This document shows positions 6,769 to 16,729 of a stretch of DNA of 64,000 nucleotides, piece after piece. How positions within the stretch are numbered: position 1 is the first letter of the stretch; each line of letters begins with the position of its first letter. The DNA lies in contig JBNKUI010000096.1 in assembly GCA_050298535.1 (NCBI GenBank), positions 62,001 to 126,000 of the forward strand, in the 5' to 3' direction. Source of the DNA: JABDMH01 sp050298535. GTDB taxonomy: Bacteria > Bacteroidota > Bacteroidia > Chitinophagales > Saprospiraceae. The notes under the pieces were generated by a model. The model had not been told where the DNA came from and did not search any database. It saw only the letters and a program-made list of their open reading frames with translations. Position numbers and translations under genes: made by a program.

Positions 6769-9727
6769 CAGCACCATGGTTTAAATAGTGAAGAAGATCT
6801 GCCATCTCCTGGGGTGAGAACGTGACTTCAAAACCCTCCGGCATCAGTGACCTTCCACTGGCGGAGATACTTTCAATAGCGGACCTAGAAACGGAAACAG
6901 ACTCTCCCCCTGCCTGTAATAGAGTGATCAGCTGATCGGACTCACTAATGATCACACCATCCAGGCGAGTACCTTTCTTGTCAATGATCGTCTGTTGGAC
7001 ATATTCAGGATCTACCACTGCATTAGGATCCAGTATATCGTGTAGTAATGTCTCCGCACTCTTACGACTGATTTCAGTGAGGTCGGGGCCGACTGCAATA
7101 CCCTGGTCAGCATAGCGATGACAGGTACCACAATGAATCGAGAACAATTCGCGACCACTATTGAGGTCGCCGGCCAGATCAAGAGCATGTCTCATCTTAG
7201 CAATAGCTTCGCTTCGTGTGACCACTCCCGCATCCGTGAATAGTGAACGGGCTCTTTTCCGCACACTTTCCTGATCACTCCACAGTAATTCCCGACGCCT
7301 TTCAAGGTCAAAATTACACTCACCGACACTCACAAGTCCCTTATCAATGGCATCCAATAGCAGATCATGTACTTCGTGCTCATAAATCAGCATTGTGCTT
7401 GCTCTGTATCGTACGGATGGACTCATTTGACGCCAGGCCTTTAGTAAAGTACTGGCGGCTTGCCGATTATCAGGTAGTCCTGCCAACATATCTAAAGCAC
7501 GATTTTGTAATGCTGATGGATTTCGAAGATTCAGCATTTTCTCGGCTAAAGGTATCACGCGCTCACGTGAGGCCGAGCCAGCAAGTGCTAGCGCTTCCAT
7601 CCTCTCATCCACAGTAATAGTTGTATCCTCAATCATTTCTCCCAGTTTTTGCATCACAGCAGGAGAAAGAGGTAACATCTTCAGTCCCAACAGATCCGCA
7701 AGCTGTCTCACCAATAATTTGGTTTGATTGTCACCCCAGTCTGAGACTGCCTCGAAGAGTGGTTGCAATCCGCTACCTATTTGTAAGGGTGTAGATCGAT
7801 CGGTCAAGCCTTCCACACTTCCCTCCAGAAAACTGTGCATTGCCTGGGGAGGTATGTCTGGCATAGAGACCATCTTATTTAGCAGAGACTCCACCTCCAC
7901 ATGCTCCTCTGAAGCAAGATAATTTCTGGTAAGCCCTTCGATAATATGCAGTCGTTCGTCGTGGTCAGATAAATCCTGTAAGGAGGTCAGTTTCAAAATG
8001 AAGTAGTCAGCTCCTTGTAGAGCGCAAATGATGAATGCATTTCTCAAATAGGGATCCTGCTCCTGATTCATCCTAACAAGAAGTGCCTCTTTCCGGGCGT
8101 CAGACCAAAATTGACCGGAGGTTAGCGAAAGCGTCAAGAGTGTTTGTGTCAATACCCGCTTGTCATCCTGATTTAGCAAGTCATATATCTGCTCTGTCAC
8201 ACGCTCTTCATCCAGGTACGACTCTCCTACCAGAATAGCCTGCTCCAGTAACTGAGGTTGATCCGTTTGAAAGCATGACAAAAGACCTTCAACGGTTAAT
8301 TCGTTTCGATTATTCAAAATCCATAAAGCGTGTATTTTTTGAATTACGGATATCCCAGGATCTGAAAGTAAGGGTTGTAACATCGAGGATACATCCGCAT
8401 CACTGGCCTGCAGCTCACTGTGTGCTAGCATTCTCCAGTATTGATTGGCATCTGCCAGGGCACTCACCAATGAGGAAACATCATTGACATCATACTGCAC
8501 TGCAACTGTATCGCCATTTCTATCCATGATGCGATAGATCCTACCTTTCTCCTTCCCGGCCTCCAAATCCAAATCCTTCTCAATCTCATCCGGTATCCAT
8601 TCCGGGTGCTCTATCACCGTCCGGTGGATGTCCAGTAGATACATTTCTCCTTGTGGTCCCACTTGCATATTGACCGGACGAAAATAGCGATCAGTCGATG
8701 CCAGAAACTCAACGCCCTCTCTTCCCCTACTCGCTTCAAACGATGAACCGGATGCCTGTACGACATCCCGATGTACTAGATTTAACACTACGTCGGGTAC
8801 AAAGAATTGCATGCCCTCGAGACTTGGAAAATTTCCTCCACCATAATACGTGATTCCACAGGCGCCTGAGAAAAATCCAGATTGTTCAGGGTGATTCACT
8901 CGAGTCTCCTGTACACCCACCGGGTACAATCTGGCAAGACCCTCGATATCATGATCTGAAATATTGTTTCGAGTGTGCACAGGATCCAGTATCATACCCT
9001 GAAAGTATCGGTTAGGATAGACTAGATGCGATATATGGACGATATTATTGGTGGTAAAGATGTGTCCCCAATCATCAAATGCCATTTCAAAACCACCTGA
9101 TGAGCGACCGATCCTTTCCAAAGCCTTTCGATCCATATTGAATCGAAAGTCACTACCATACAATCGTAAAGTATCTTGCGGATTTGCTAACCATACAATC
9201 CTGCCTCCATTTCCACCATTAGTAGCATATATCCAATTGTCCAGCCCCAGGGTAAGACCATTGAAGTTATGTTGTAGATTACCATCACTAAACCCCTCCA
9301 TAATTCGGGTCCTTGTTTCTGCCGTTCCATCTCCATCTAAATCACTCACTTGCAGAAGGAAGGGAGGTGCAGCTACTAGAAATCCGTCTTCATACGAAAG
9401 AAAGGAGGTAGCCTGCCGCAAGGTATCAGCAAAAACATGCCGATTATCATATATACCATCGCCGTCCAAATCCTTTAATCGTATCAGTCTGCTCTGCGCA
9501 TCCCGATTGGGATAACCGGGCATCTCCAGGACAAATAGGGTACCATCGGGCATTGCTTCCATATCAACAGGATCAAAAACTAATGGCTCCTCAGCGACCA
9601 TTGTCATGTCAAAATCAGGATGTAAGACAAAGCCATCCGGAACCACTTGCGAACCATCGAAAGAGGAACATGAATCAAGATAGATGCCCAGTAACAAGAG
9701 TGTAATTATTGTAAAAAAGGTACGCAT
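6764..9727 (-). CDS. PVC-type dehydrogenase/haem-binding lipoprotein
   Basis: A 987-residue lipoprotein: the signal ends in LDSC with Cys20 as the lipidation site. Residues about 25-370 are a beta-propeller of the 'putative membrane-bound dehydrogenase' (sorbosone-dehydrogenase-like) kind, with DLDGDGIYD and DLDGDGTAE calcium-loop-like turns. The middle (about 420-830) is helical and HEAT-like. The end is a single cytochrome c-type haem domain with CGTCH near residue 866 and the following GPDLTEIS and ILDPNAVVDPEY typical of the planctomycete-type domain. It is probably a periplasm-facing oxidoreductase for a sugar or alcohol. It converges on the deacetylase gene and is divergent from the cyclase gene. 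Confidence 0.87.
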   Translation of the reverse strand: MRTFFTIITLLLLGIYLDSCSSFDGSQVVPDGFVLHPDFDMTMVAEEPLVFDPVDMEAMPDGTLFVLEMPGYPNRDAQSRLIRLKDLDGDGIYDNRHVFADTLRQATSFLSYEDGFLVAAPPFLLQVSDLDGDGTAETRTRIMEGFSDGNLQHNFNGLTLGLDNWIYATNGGNGGRIVWLANPQDTLRLYGSDFRFNMDRKALERIGRSSGGFEMAFDDWGHIFTTNNIVHISHLVYPNRYFQGMILDPVHTRNNISDHDIEGLARLYPVGVQETRVNHPEQSGFFSGACGITYYGGGNFPSLEGMQFFVPDVVLNLVHRDVVQASGSSFEASRGREGVEFLASTDRYFRPVNMQVGPQGEMYLLDIHRTVIEHPEWIPDEIEKDLDLEAGKEKGRIYRIMDRNGDTVAVQYDVNDVSSLVSALADANQYWRMLAHSELQASDADVSSMLQPLLSDPGISVIQKIHALWILNNRNELTVEGLLSCFQTDQPQLLEQAILVGESYLDEERVTEQIYDLLNQDDKRVLTQTLLTLSLTSGQFWSDARKEALLVRMNQEQDPYLRNAFIICALQGADYFILKLTSLQDLSDHDERLHIIEGLTRNYLASEEHVEVESLLNKMVSMPDIPPQAMHSFLEGSVEGLTDRSTPLQIGSGLQPLFEAVSDWGDNQTKLLVRQLADLLGLKMLPLSPAVMQKLGEMIEDTTITVDERMEALALAGSASRERVIPLAEKMLNLRNPSALQNRALDMLAGLPDNRQAASTLLKAWRQMSPSVRYRASTMLIYEHEVHDLLLDAIDKGLVSVGECNFDLERRRELLWSDQESVRKRARSLFTDAGVVTRSEAIAKMRHALDLAGDLNSGRELFSIHCGTCHRYADQGIAVGPDLTEISRKSAETLLHDILDPNAVVDPEYVQQTIIDKKGTRLDGVIISESDQLITLLQAGGESVSVSRSAIESISASGRSLMPEGFEVTFSPQEMADLLHYLNHGAE

Positions 9728-9809
9728 ATCAGGATTCGAAAATATGTTGCTGATAAGTTATTAAATTTAGGCTGGATTTGATGAAGGTCCCATACTATAT
9801 CGATGCAAT

Positions 9810-11129
9810 ATGAGTGAACCCGTCAGGAAATTAGCAGCGGTTATGTTTACAGACATAGTAGGCTCTACTGCTATGATGCAAAAGAATGAAGATCAGGCTA
9901 GAAGGGCACTCAAACGTCATAAAAAGATTGTTGAGGATACACACGCGGAGTATGGTGGCAAGGTGATTCAATACTTTGGTGATGGATCACTCAGTATTTT
10001 TGATAGTGCTGCAGCCGCTGTAAAATGCGGCATTGCTATTCAAAAGGAGACAAATAAAAATCCATCTATTCCATTGCGGATCGGTATCAATTCGGGTGAT
10101 ATCACGATCGACGATACGGGTATATACGGTGATGGGGTCAACATTGCTTCCAGGGTCGAGAAAACCTGTACTCCCAATTCGATTTTTATTACAGAGAAGG
10201 TATACGATGATATAAAGAATCAGACAGACATCGAGACCAAGTCCCTGGGAGGATATGACTTTAAAAATGTAGCAAGCACCGTCAACCTTTATGCGGTGGT
10301 AGATCCTAGTCTAGCGGTACCTACTGATCAAGAAATCAGAATCTCTGCAGCACCCAAGTTAGAAGTATCAGGCACACGTAAAAAAGGTATCGCCTTCACC
10401 TTGGCTTTATTGCTGGGTATGTTTGGAGTGCATCGCCTCTATCTCAGGCAGAGAGGTACTGGTATTGCTATGTTTGTACTGGGTATCGTGTCAATCATGG
10501 CAACAATCGATGAAGGATTTCCATTTGTAGCCATCTTGGCGCTGATTGGTGTGGTCGATGCAGTACTACTGCTATCGATGTCTACTGTCGAATTTGATCA
10601 GAAATACAATGGTACATCAAAATCCTCCAATGTCCTTAATAGACAATCTCCCAAGGCAGCCAACAAAATATTTAAGATGGGCATCCGTGAGTATAAGAGA
10701 CAGCGCTATGAAATCGCACTTGACTTATTCGATAGGTCACTGGACCTAGACATGGAAAATGCTCGAGCTCATTTTCTAACTGCTTGTGCTTATTCACAAT
10801 TAAAACAAACAGAAAACGCAATTTCTCATCTTGAAGCCGCCGTAAATCTTGACAAACGGTACTTTGAAATCGCACGGCAAGAACCAGACTTACTGTATGT
10901 CCGCATGCAAAAAAGCTATCAGTACTTCGTACAGAGGGTGGGACCTACCCGAAAAGAAATGGTCGAACCTCCCAAAATTGACAGCCCTGTAAAGGAAGCT
11001 TCTCAGACTGAGACTCTGGAACTGAAACCATTAAAGGAGATTGAAAGATTGCAAAAAAGATTACAAGATGGAGAGCTCACGAAAAAAGAATTTGACATTC
11101 TTAGGGAAAAAATCAAGACCAGAAGATAA
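9810..11129 (+). CDS. Class III adenylate/guanylate cyclase fused to TM2, TPR and SHOCT segments
   Basis: A 439-residue protein with an unusual domain order. Residues 8-170 are a class III nucleotide cyclase: FTDIVGST with metal Asp15, YFGDG with Asp58, and GDGVNIASRVE with the transition-state Asn/Arg pair. All key positions are present, so it should be active. Residues about 195-255 are a TM2 domain (GMFGVHRLYL and two membrane helices). Residues about 285-360 contain TPR-like helices (ARAHFLTACAYSQL). The last 30 residues (LQDGELTKKEFDILREKI) match a SHOCT motif. The catalytic head precedes the membrane hairpin and carries no signal peptide, so it should be cytoplasmic. Whether ATP or GTP is used is not decided here. 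Confidence 0.85.
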   Translation: MSEPVRKLAAVMFTDIVGSTAMMQKNEDQARRALKRHKKIVEDTHAEYGGKVIQYFGDGSLSIFDSAAAAVKCGIAIQKETNKNPSIPLRIGINSGDITIDDTGIYGDGVNIASRVEKTCTPNSIFITEKVYDDIKNQTDIETKSLGGYDFKNVASTVNLYAVVDPSLAVPTDQEIRISAAPKLEVSGTRKKGIAFTLALLLGMFGVHRLYLRQRGTGIAMFVLGIVSIMATIDEGFPFVAILALIGVVDAVLLLSMSTVEFDQKYNGTSKSSNVLNRQSPKAANKIFKMGIREYKRQRYEIALDLFDRSLDLDMENARAHFLTACAYSQLKQTENAISHLEAAVNLDKRYFEIARQEPDLLYVRMQKSYQYFVQRVGPTRKEMVEPPKIDSPVKEASQTETLELKPLKEIERLQKRLQDGELTKKEFDILREKIKTRR

Positions 11130-12870
11130 ATCAAGTTTTTGGTTATTCTTGGCCATTCATTGTGCGCTCTTGTTTTTCCTCCATACTCCGCACGTAGTAG
11201 GGCAATCTGACCATGGAATCACCTCCCCGGACACCTTGTTTCAGCAAGTAGTTGATGCCTTTGAGGGCTTCGAAAATAGAAACTCTGATCGTCGTTGGGA
11301 ATATATCTCTGAAGACTATTTTGAATCACAGAAGGATACCCTGGATTTCTTTATAGGAAGACTTTCGGAAATAGGGAAAGAAGAACTTTCCGAAACAAAT
11401 AAAATAGACTTTGAAGTTTTTAAATACATTTTAGAAAACGATCGGGATTTAATTTATTTCAAGACATATTTAATACCCTTCAATGCCGAAGGGGGATTTT
11501 ACAATGCCTTTTCTTATCGGGTAAACAGATATGATTTTAGTGATCAGGAAGATGCACAGGATTATCTAGAAAGATTGCGAGAATATAAAAATTATTTTGA
11601 TGGAAATGTGACGCTCATGAAGCAGGGTATAGAGCAAGGCGTTGTGTCTCCAAAAGTAGTGGCAAAAAATTATGCGGTACTTATAAAACCTTTTATCACA
11701 AACGATCTTCAAAAAAACATACTGTTCTCCCCCATGGTGAAAGCTGGAGAATCTGCCGTGCAACCTCACCATCGTAAAGCGCTGGAACTTCTATTGCAGG
11801 ATACAATCATTCCTATGTATGAAATGTTTGATGCGTTTATGCGCGAAGAATACATTCCTGCGGCAAAAGCAGAAGTTGGGATATCTGCCATACCCCAGGG
11901 AAAGGCACTTTACGAGCAGAGGATCCGCTATTTTTCCAGTCTTGATATGACACCCGATTCGGTATTTGATCTGGGGCAAAGTGAGGTGAGGAGAATTCGT
12001 TCGGAGATGGAGACAATCATTTCGTCTCTGGATTTCGATGGTTCTTTTGATGATTTTCTAACATTTCTTCGGGAAGATCCCCAATTCTATGTTACCGAGC
12101 CTCGAGAGTTACTTAAGGAAGCTTCTTTCCTGGCCAAACGTATTGATGGTATGCTCCCACAATACTTCAATGTCCTACCGCGTCTTCCCTATGGGGTCAT
12201 GCCCGTGCCCGCTGCAATCGCACCTAACTACACCGGAGGAAGATATTCTGGAGGATCCTGGGAGCAACACCGTGCAGGAAACTATTGGGTAAACACGCAT
12301 AAGCTGGAAAGCCGACCACTATATATTCTTCCGGCACTGACCCTGCATGAGGCAGTGCCCGGTCATCATCTGCAGATCTCTCTTGCTGCTGAGATTGAGG
12401 AAATGAGAGATTTCCGCCGTACAAACTATATCAGTGCATTTGGAGAGGGATGGGCTCTATACTGTGAATGGCTAGGAAATGAAATGGGTATTTACGAAAC
12501 TCCCTATGAGCAATTCGGCCGGCTAACCTATGAAATGTGGCGTGCATGTCGGCTGGTCGTAGATGTGGGAATGCATTACAAAGGCTGGGATCGACAGAAG
12601 GCTCTGAGTTTTCTTTCCTCAAACACCGCGCTGTCGCTTCATGAATGCAACACAGAGATCGATCGATATATCGGTTGGCCCGGTCAGGCTGTGAGCTACA
12701 AGATCGGAGAACTCAAAATCAGATCCTTGCGTAAAGAGGCCGAAAAGGAACTCGGGAAGGACTTTGACCTACGTTCCTTCCACGATCTTGTCCTTAGCAT
12801 GGGATCAGTACCACTCTATATTTTGGAGCAGGAAGTTCAGAACTATATAGTCAGCCATAAAACATCATAG
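11068..12870 (+). CDS. DUF885 family zinc peptidase-like protein, exported
   Basis: About 600 residues. The zinc-site motif LHEAVPGHH lies near residues 426-434 and a conserved FGEGWALYCEWLG follows, both typical of DUF885. A hydrophobic segment (residues about 25-42, ending VVGQ) after a long basic N-terminus should act as signal peptide. The only ATG starts lie inside the preceding cyclase gene, at 11041 or 11068, giving an overlap of about 60 bp. A TTG at 11149 would avoid the overlap and give a conventional signal peptide. The overlap suggests coupled expression with the cyclase. The family is thought to hold metallocarboxypeptidase-like enzymes; substrate unknown. Confidence 0.85.
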   Translation: MESSRKKNLTFLGKKSRPEDKSSFWLFLAIHCALLFFLHTPHVVGQSDHGITSPDTLFQQVVDAFEGFENRNSDRRWEYISEDYFESQKDTLDFFIGRLSEIGKEELSETNKIDFEVFKYILENDRDLIYFKTYLIPFNAEGGFYNAFSYRVNRYDFSDQEDAQDYLERLREYKNYFDGNVTLMKQGIEQGVVSPKVVAKNYAVLIKPFITNDLQKNILFSPMVKAGESAVQPHHRKALELLLQDTIIPMYEMFDAFMREEYIPAAKAEVGISAIPQGKALYEQRIRYFSSLDMTPDSVFDLGQSEVRRIRSEMETIISSLDFDGSFDDFLTFLREDPQFYVTEPRELLKEASFLAKRIDGMLPQYFNVLPRLPYGVMPVPAAIAPNYTGGRYSGGSWEQHRAGNYWVNTHKLESRPLYILPALTLHEAVPGHHLQISLAAEIEEMRDFRRTNYISAFGEGWALYCEWLGNEMGIYETPYEQFGRLTYEMWRACRLVVDVGMHYKGWDRQKALSFLSSNTALSLHECNTEIDRYIGWPGQAVSYKIGELKIRSLRKEAEKELGKDFDLRSFHDLVLSMGSVPLYILEQEVQNYIVSHKTS

Positions 12871-12883
12871 ACCTGGCGGGATA

Positions 12884-13261
12884 TCAATCCTTGGCCCAGT
12901 AGTCTATGACAGTCACCTTATCTAGATGCGGCCTAAGTACACTGCCAAATGCCTTATGATCAGGATGAATTAGATAAGCATCCCGATCCTCTTCCGATGC
13001 AAAAGTCAGCAAGAAACAATGGGTCAGGCCCTGATTAAGGCCCTCCGGACTATTGTTTGTACCCCATTCATAATCTCGGATTTCCTCAATTTTTGAAGGC
13101 AGATCAGCAAAAGCTTTCTCCACCTTGGCTACATCAGCCTCCGTAGAACTGTCCTTAAACTTAAACAACACAACATGTCTGAGTACAGCTTGCTGATTAT
13201 CCTGGGCCTTTATTACCATGGCAGTGGTCACTAGTAAGAAAACTATGAATATTCGTCTCAT
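12884..13261 (-). CDS. Dabb family protein with signal peptide
   Basis: A 125-residue protein with a signal peptide ending VIKAQ and a mature part that fits the stress-responsive alpha/beta-barrel (Dabb) family: the front strand LRHVVLFKFK, the EVEKAF-like helix, and the HPDHKAF stretch near the end. Dabb proteins are small dimers; most have no proven reaction. It converges on the DUF885 gene with only 13 bp between the stops. A secreted Dabb protein is common in Bacteroidota. Family call is firm, function unknown. Confidence 0.85.
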   Translation of the reverse strand: MRRIFIVFLLVTTAMVIKAQDNQQAVLRHVVLFKFKDSSTEADVAKVEKAFADLPSKIEEIRDYEWGTNNSPEGLNQGLTHCFLLTFASEEDRDAYLIHPDHKAFGSVLRPHLDKVTVIDYWAKD

Positions 13262-13505
13262 GATGATATGTAAAACAGTAATGAATAAGCAAGATACACA
13301 TAAAGAAATGACAATTTAAACCAGTGCAAGAATTCTCCTGATAAACTATATAGACAGCAGAATAATAACCGGTACCTTTGATCGTTCATAGTACTTTAAC
13401 CGGTCGGTCAAATCTTGTGTGTTGTTTGTCGGCTGTCTTGTGTCCGTGCTGAACTCAATTTCAATTTAAGTTGTATTTACTGAAATAAAATCATTGATAC
13501 GATCT

Positions 13506-14426
13506 ATGCGTCAATTGATCATAGCACTTTTTGTCTCATCACTTTCCTTCATTTCGAATGCTGGTACACTTGATAGTACAGTGACCGTAAAGGATAGCAG
13601 TTACTGGCAAGTCCATCCTACGGTTAGTTTCTTCTTCTCACAAAACGGATATAGTGAGTACTACAAGGGAGGAGGTATAAATTCTCTGGCATTTGGGTCC
13701 CACTTCGATCTCAATGCATTATATAAAAAGAACAACAAGACATGGTCAAATCAACTACAGGTGCGTTATGGAGTGTTGAAAATGGCAGATCAGCCCTTGG
13801 CCAAAAATGAAGACGATATTATTCTTGACTCTAAGTTTGGGATTGATCTTTCAGATCATCTGAAGCTTACAGGCCTCCTGAATTTCCAGACGAAAATGCA
13901 TGATATCTATGCCATAGACAAGCAGGGAAATATTGGCAAAAGAACAGGTAATTTCTTGGCTCCCGCCTTTCTAAATCTGGGTTCGGGTGTCGACTATAAT
14001 TCAAAAGATAAATCGATAAGTATTTATTACTCACCATTGAATAGTAAGGTTACTTTGGTCATGGATGAAAAACTCCACGATCAATACTTACAAAATGTCG
14101 AAACTGGTAACGCAAAATACGAATTGGGATCACTGCTTAGATTAGAATTCAAAAAGAAGTTGATGGAGAATATTACAGTCCATTCTGTAGGAACATTCTT
14201 TACAAATCATCTTTCAGATTTCGGAGTATTTGACGTCAACATCGAGAACAAACTCAATTTCAAGGTAAATAAATTGTTCAAGATTCATCTCTTGACTCAA
14301 TTGGTTTACGATGAGGATATTTTGTTTGATATAGAATCGGCGGGTGAAGAAGGGACTACCATTCACCAGGGTCCCAGAACTCAGTTTCGCGAGGTACTAA
14401 ACATCGGGCTGTCTCACACTTTCTAG
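13506..14426 (+). CDS. DUF3078 domain-containing outer-membrane protein
   Basis: About 306 residues with a signal peptide (ending FISNAG). The pattern SFFFSQNGYSEYYKGGG followed by NNKTWSNQLQVRYGVLK is the DUF3078 signature. The remainder is a series of amphipathic strands ending in an aromatic residue (IGLSHTF), consistent with an outer-membrane barrel. I use the ATG at 13506; a TTG at 13494 is in frame but less likely. A TACCTTTG box at 13373-13380 could be its promoter element, though no clear upstream TTG partner is seen. Function of the family is not established. Confidence 0.85.
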   Translation: MRQLIIALFVSSLSFISNAGTLDSTVTVKDSSYWQVHPTVSFFFSQNGYSEYYKGGGINSLAFGSHFDLNALYKKNNKTWSNQLQVRYGVLKMADQPLAKNEDDIILDSKFGIDLSDHLKLTGLLNFQTKMHDIYAIDKQGNIGKRTGNFLAPAFLNLGSGVDYNSKDKSISIYYSPLNSKVTLVMDEKLHDQYLQNVETGNAKYELGSLLRLEFKKKLMENITVHSVGTFFTNHLSDFGVFDVNIENKLNFKVNKLFKIHLLTQLVYDEDILFDIESAGEEGTTIHQGPRTQFREVLNIGLSHTF

Positions 14427-14458
14427 TTTTTTGGGCTCTTTCATGTATTTTTACAAGT

Positions 14459-16579
14459 ATGATAAGTCGAGCTATTTCGCAGGATTTAGGTCTTGCTCCA
14501 AAATCCGTGAAAGCGGTACTCCAACTATTGGGTGATGGGTCTACTATACCCTTTATTGCCAGGTATCGGAAAGAGGCCACAGGTGGTCTGGACGAGGTAC
14601 AGATTGGAGAGATTTCAATTGCTCAGAAGCGCTGGGATGAGTTAGAGAAGCGTAAATCCTATATCCTGGAAACAATTGAAAGTCAGGGCAAACTGGACAG
14701 TCAGCTTGCAGAAAAAATCCAAAATGTTAGTGACCTTACAACACTCGAAGACATTTATCTTCCTTTCAAGAAAAAGCGAAAAACCAGGGCAAAAGCTGCC
14801 CGCGACCTGGGGCTAGAACCCCTGGCAAATCAGATCCTGCATCAAAAGGAAAACTCACCCATGTACCTGGCTAAATCATTCCTAACAAAAGAAGTCCCTA
14901 CGGTTGAAAAAGCACTGGAAGGAGCTCACGATATTATTGCCGAAAACATATCGGAACTCGACTGGGTCAGACAAAAATTCAGAGAAGATTACAAGAAATA
15001 CGGTAGAATAAAGTCTAAACCTATAAAGGCAAAAATGGCGGAGGGCCGTAAATACAGTGACTACTTTGAAGTAGATGAACTGCTACATCGCTGTCCGTCT
15101 CATCGACTACTGGCCATAAACCGAGCAGAGAGTGAGGGGTTCATCAAGACCAGTATTGAGATTGATTATGAGCGTTCCGTGTACCCACTCAAAAAGAGGC
15201 TTATTCGATCAGGAAAAAATCCTGCCTTCCACTTTTTAAATGAAGTATTTGACGATGCATTCAAACGTCTGATCAAACCCTCAATCGAGAATGAGATCCT
15301 TGCTTTCTTCAAAGAGAAAGCTGATCTAGCCGCTATTGAAACTTTTGATAAGAACCTCGAGCAGTTGCTTTTGGCACCACCACTTGGCCAGAAAATGGTG
15401 CTGGCAATTGACCCTGGATTTCGGACAGGTTGCAAAGTAGTCGTTCTCGATCAGCAGGGCAGTATTCGGACACATACCAATATATATCCTCATCCTCCAC
15501 AAAACCGACGAAAAGAGTCCCTTGATAAAATTGTCCAGCTCATTCATCAATACGATATTGATGCTATCGCAGTGGGAAACGGCACAGCAAGCCGGGAAAC
15601 TATGCAACTACTAAATGACTTGCCGGATAGAACCACAACTGAAGTCTATCTCGTGAGTGAAAGTGGCGCTTCTATTTATTCAGCATCCGAACTCGCCAGA
15701 AACGAGTTTCCTGATCTGGATGTCACAGTTCGTGGGGCGATTTCAATCGGTCGACGACTGATGGATCCACTATCTGAGCTCATTAAAATAGATCCTAAAT
15801 CAATCGGTGTAGGGCAATACCAACATGATGTAGATCAGAAGAAACTCCAGGAAAAATTGGATCTCACAGTCGAGCGATGCGTTAATAAGGTGGGAGTACA
15901 ACTAAACACAGCCAGTAAAGAACTACTTCAATATATCGCAGGAATTGGTCCCGCATTAGCGGATAGTATTATAAAACATCGGGAAGCCCAAGGTCTTTTC
16001 AAAAACAGACGTGAACTACTACATGTACCCCGATTAGGCGAAAAGGCTTTTGAACAAGCAGCTGGTTTCTTGAGATTGCGAGGATCAAATAATCCACTCG
16101 ACAATACTGCCGTGCACCCTGAATCATATCATATAGTAGAGTCGATGGCAAGAGACCTGCGATGCAATGTTGAAGAACTACTGAATAATCCATCCATACG
16201 AGAAGATATTTCGCTGGAAAGATATCAATCCGAACGGGTCGGCATGCCCACATTAACAGACATTATGAAAGAACTGGAGAAGCCAGGACTGGACCCCCGT
16301 GGACAAGCTTCTGTATTCTCTTTCCGCCAGGATATTGTAGTACTTAAGGATCTGCACAGAGGCATGGTTTTACCAGGATTAGTCACCAACCTAACAGATT
16401 TTGGAGCATTTGTCGATGTGGGCATTAAAGAAAATGGACTTATTCACAAATCGCAAATGGGTGAGCACAGAAATATACATCCCTCAAACGTTCTAAGCCT
16501 ACAACAAGAAGTTGAAGTTGAGGTACTCGAGATAGATTTTGATCGAAAACGACTTCAGTTAAAACTTGTCAGAAGTTAA
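14459..16579 (+). CDS. tex: Tex family RNA-binding transcriptional accessory protein
   Basis: A 706-residue Tex protein of standard length. In order: helical Tex N-terminal region with STIPFIARYRKE (residues about 1-190), YqgF/RuvC-like domain beginning LAIDPGFRTG (about 312-440), helix-hairpin-helix region with IAGIGPALADSI (about 490-560), and a C-terminal S1 RNA-binding domain with GMVLPGLVTNLTDFGAFVDV (about 635-704). Tex is a cytoplasmic nucleic-acid-binding factor linked to transcription; it is near-universal and rarely transferred. It starts 32 bp after the DUF3078 stop. Confidence 0.95.
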   Translation: MISRAISQDLGLAPKSVKAVLQLLGDGSTIPFIARYRKEATGGLDEVQIGEISIAQKRWDELEKRKSYILETIESQGKLDSQLAEKIQNVSDLTTLEDIYLPFKKKRKTRAKAARDLGLEPLANQILHQKENSPMYLAKSFLTKEVPTVEKALEGAHDIIAENISELDWVRQKFREDYKKYGRIKSKPIKAKMAEGRKYSDYFEVDELLHRCPSHRLLAINRAESEGFIKTSIEIDYERSVYPLKKRLIRSGKNPAFHFLNEVFDDAFKRLIKPSIENEILAFFKEKADLAAIETFDKNLEQLLLAPPLGQKMVLAIDPGFRTGCKVVVLDQQGSIRTHTNIYPHPPQNRRKESLDKIVQLIHQYDIDAIAVGNGTASRETMQLLNDLPDRTTTEVYLVSESGASIYSASELARNEFPDLDVTVRGAISIGRRLMDPLSELIKIDPKSIGVGQYQHDVDQKKLQEKLDLTVERCVNKVGVQLNTASKELLQYIAGIGPALADSIIKHREAQGLFKNRRELLHVPRLGEKAFEQAAGFLRLRGSNNPLDNTAVHPESYHIVESMARDLRCNVEELLNNPSIREDISLERYQSERVGMPTLTDIMKELEKPGLDPRGQASVFSFRQDIVVLKDLHRGMVLPGLVTNLTDFGAFVDVGIKENGLIHKSQMGEHRNIHPSNVLSLQQEVEVEVLEIDFDRKRLQLKLVRS

Positions 16580-16658
16580 TCTTTCCGGTTCTTCAGACGG
16601 TAGACTTTTTCACCTGTAGCCTATTCATTTTGTGTCTCAAGGCATTCTTCCCTTCCAT

Positions 16659-16676
16659 GGGAAAGATGTCTTTCCC
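16659..16676. promoter_or_regulatory. 18-bp palindrome upstream of the AI-2E-family permease
   Basis: GGGAAAGA-tg-TCTTTCCC, a perfect inverted repeat with a 2-nt centre, about 54 bp before the permease start and 80 bp after the tex stop. No T-run follows on either strand, so a DNA operator is more likely than a terminator. Confidence 0.3.
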
Positions 16677-16729
16677 GGTATTAGTATTTAATTGACTTGT
16701 ACTATCTTGTATCAAGATAATCACAAGAA

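Noticed and set aside
13494..13505. TTG start for the DUF3078 protein
   Set aside because: The ATG at 13506 begins a good signal peptide and the extra residues add nothing.
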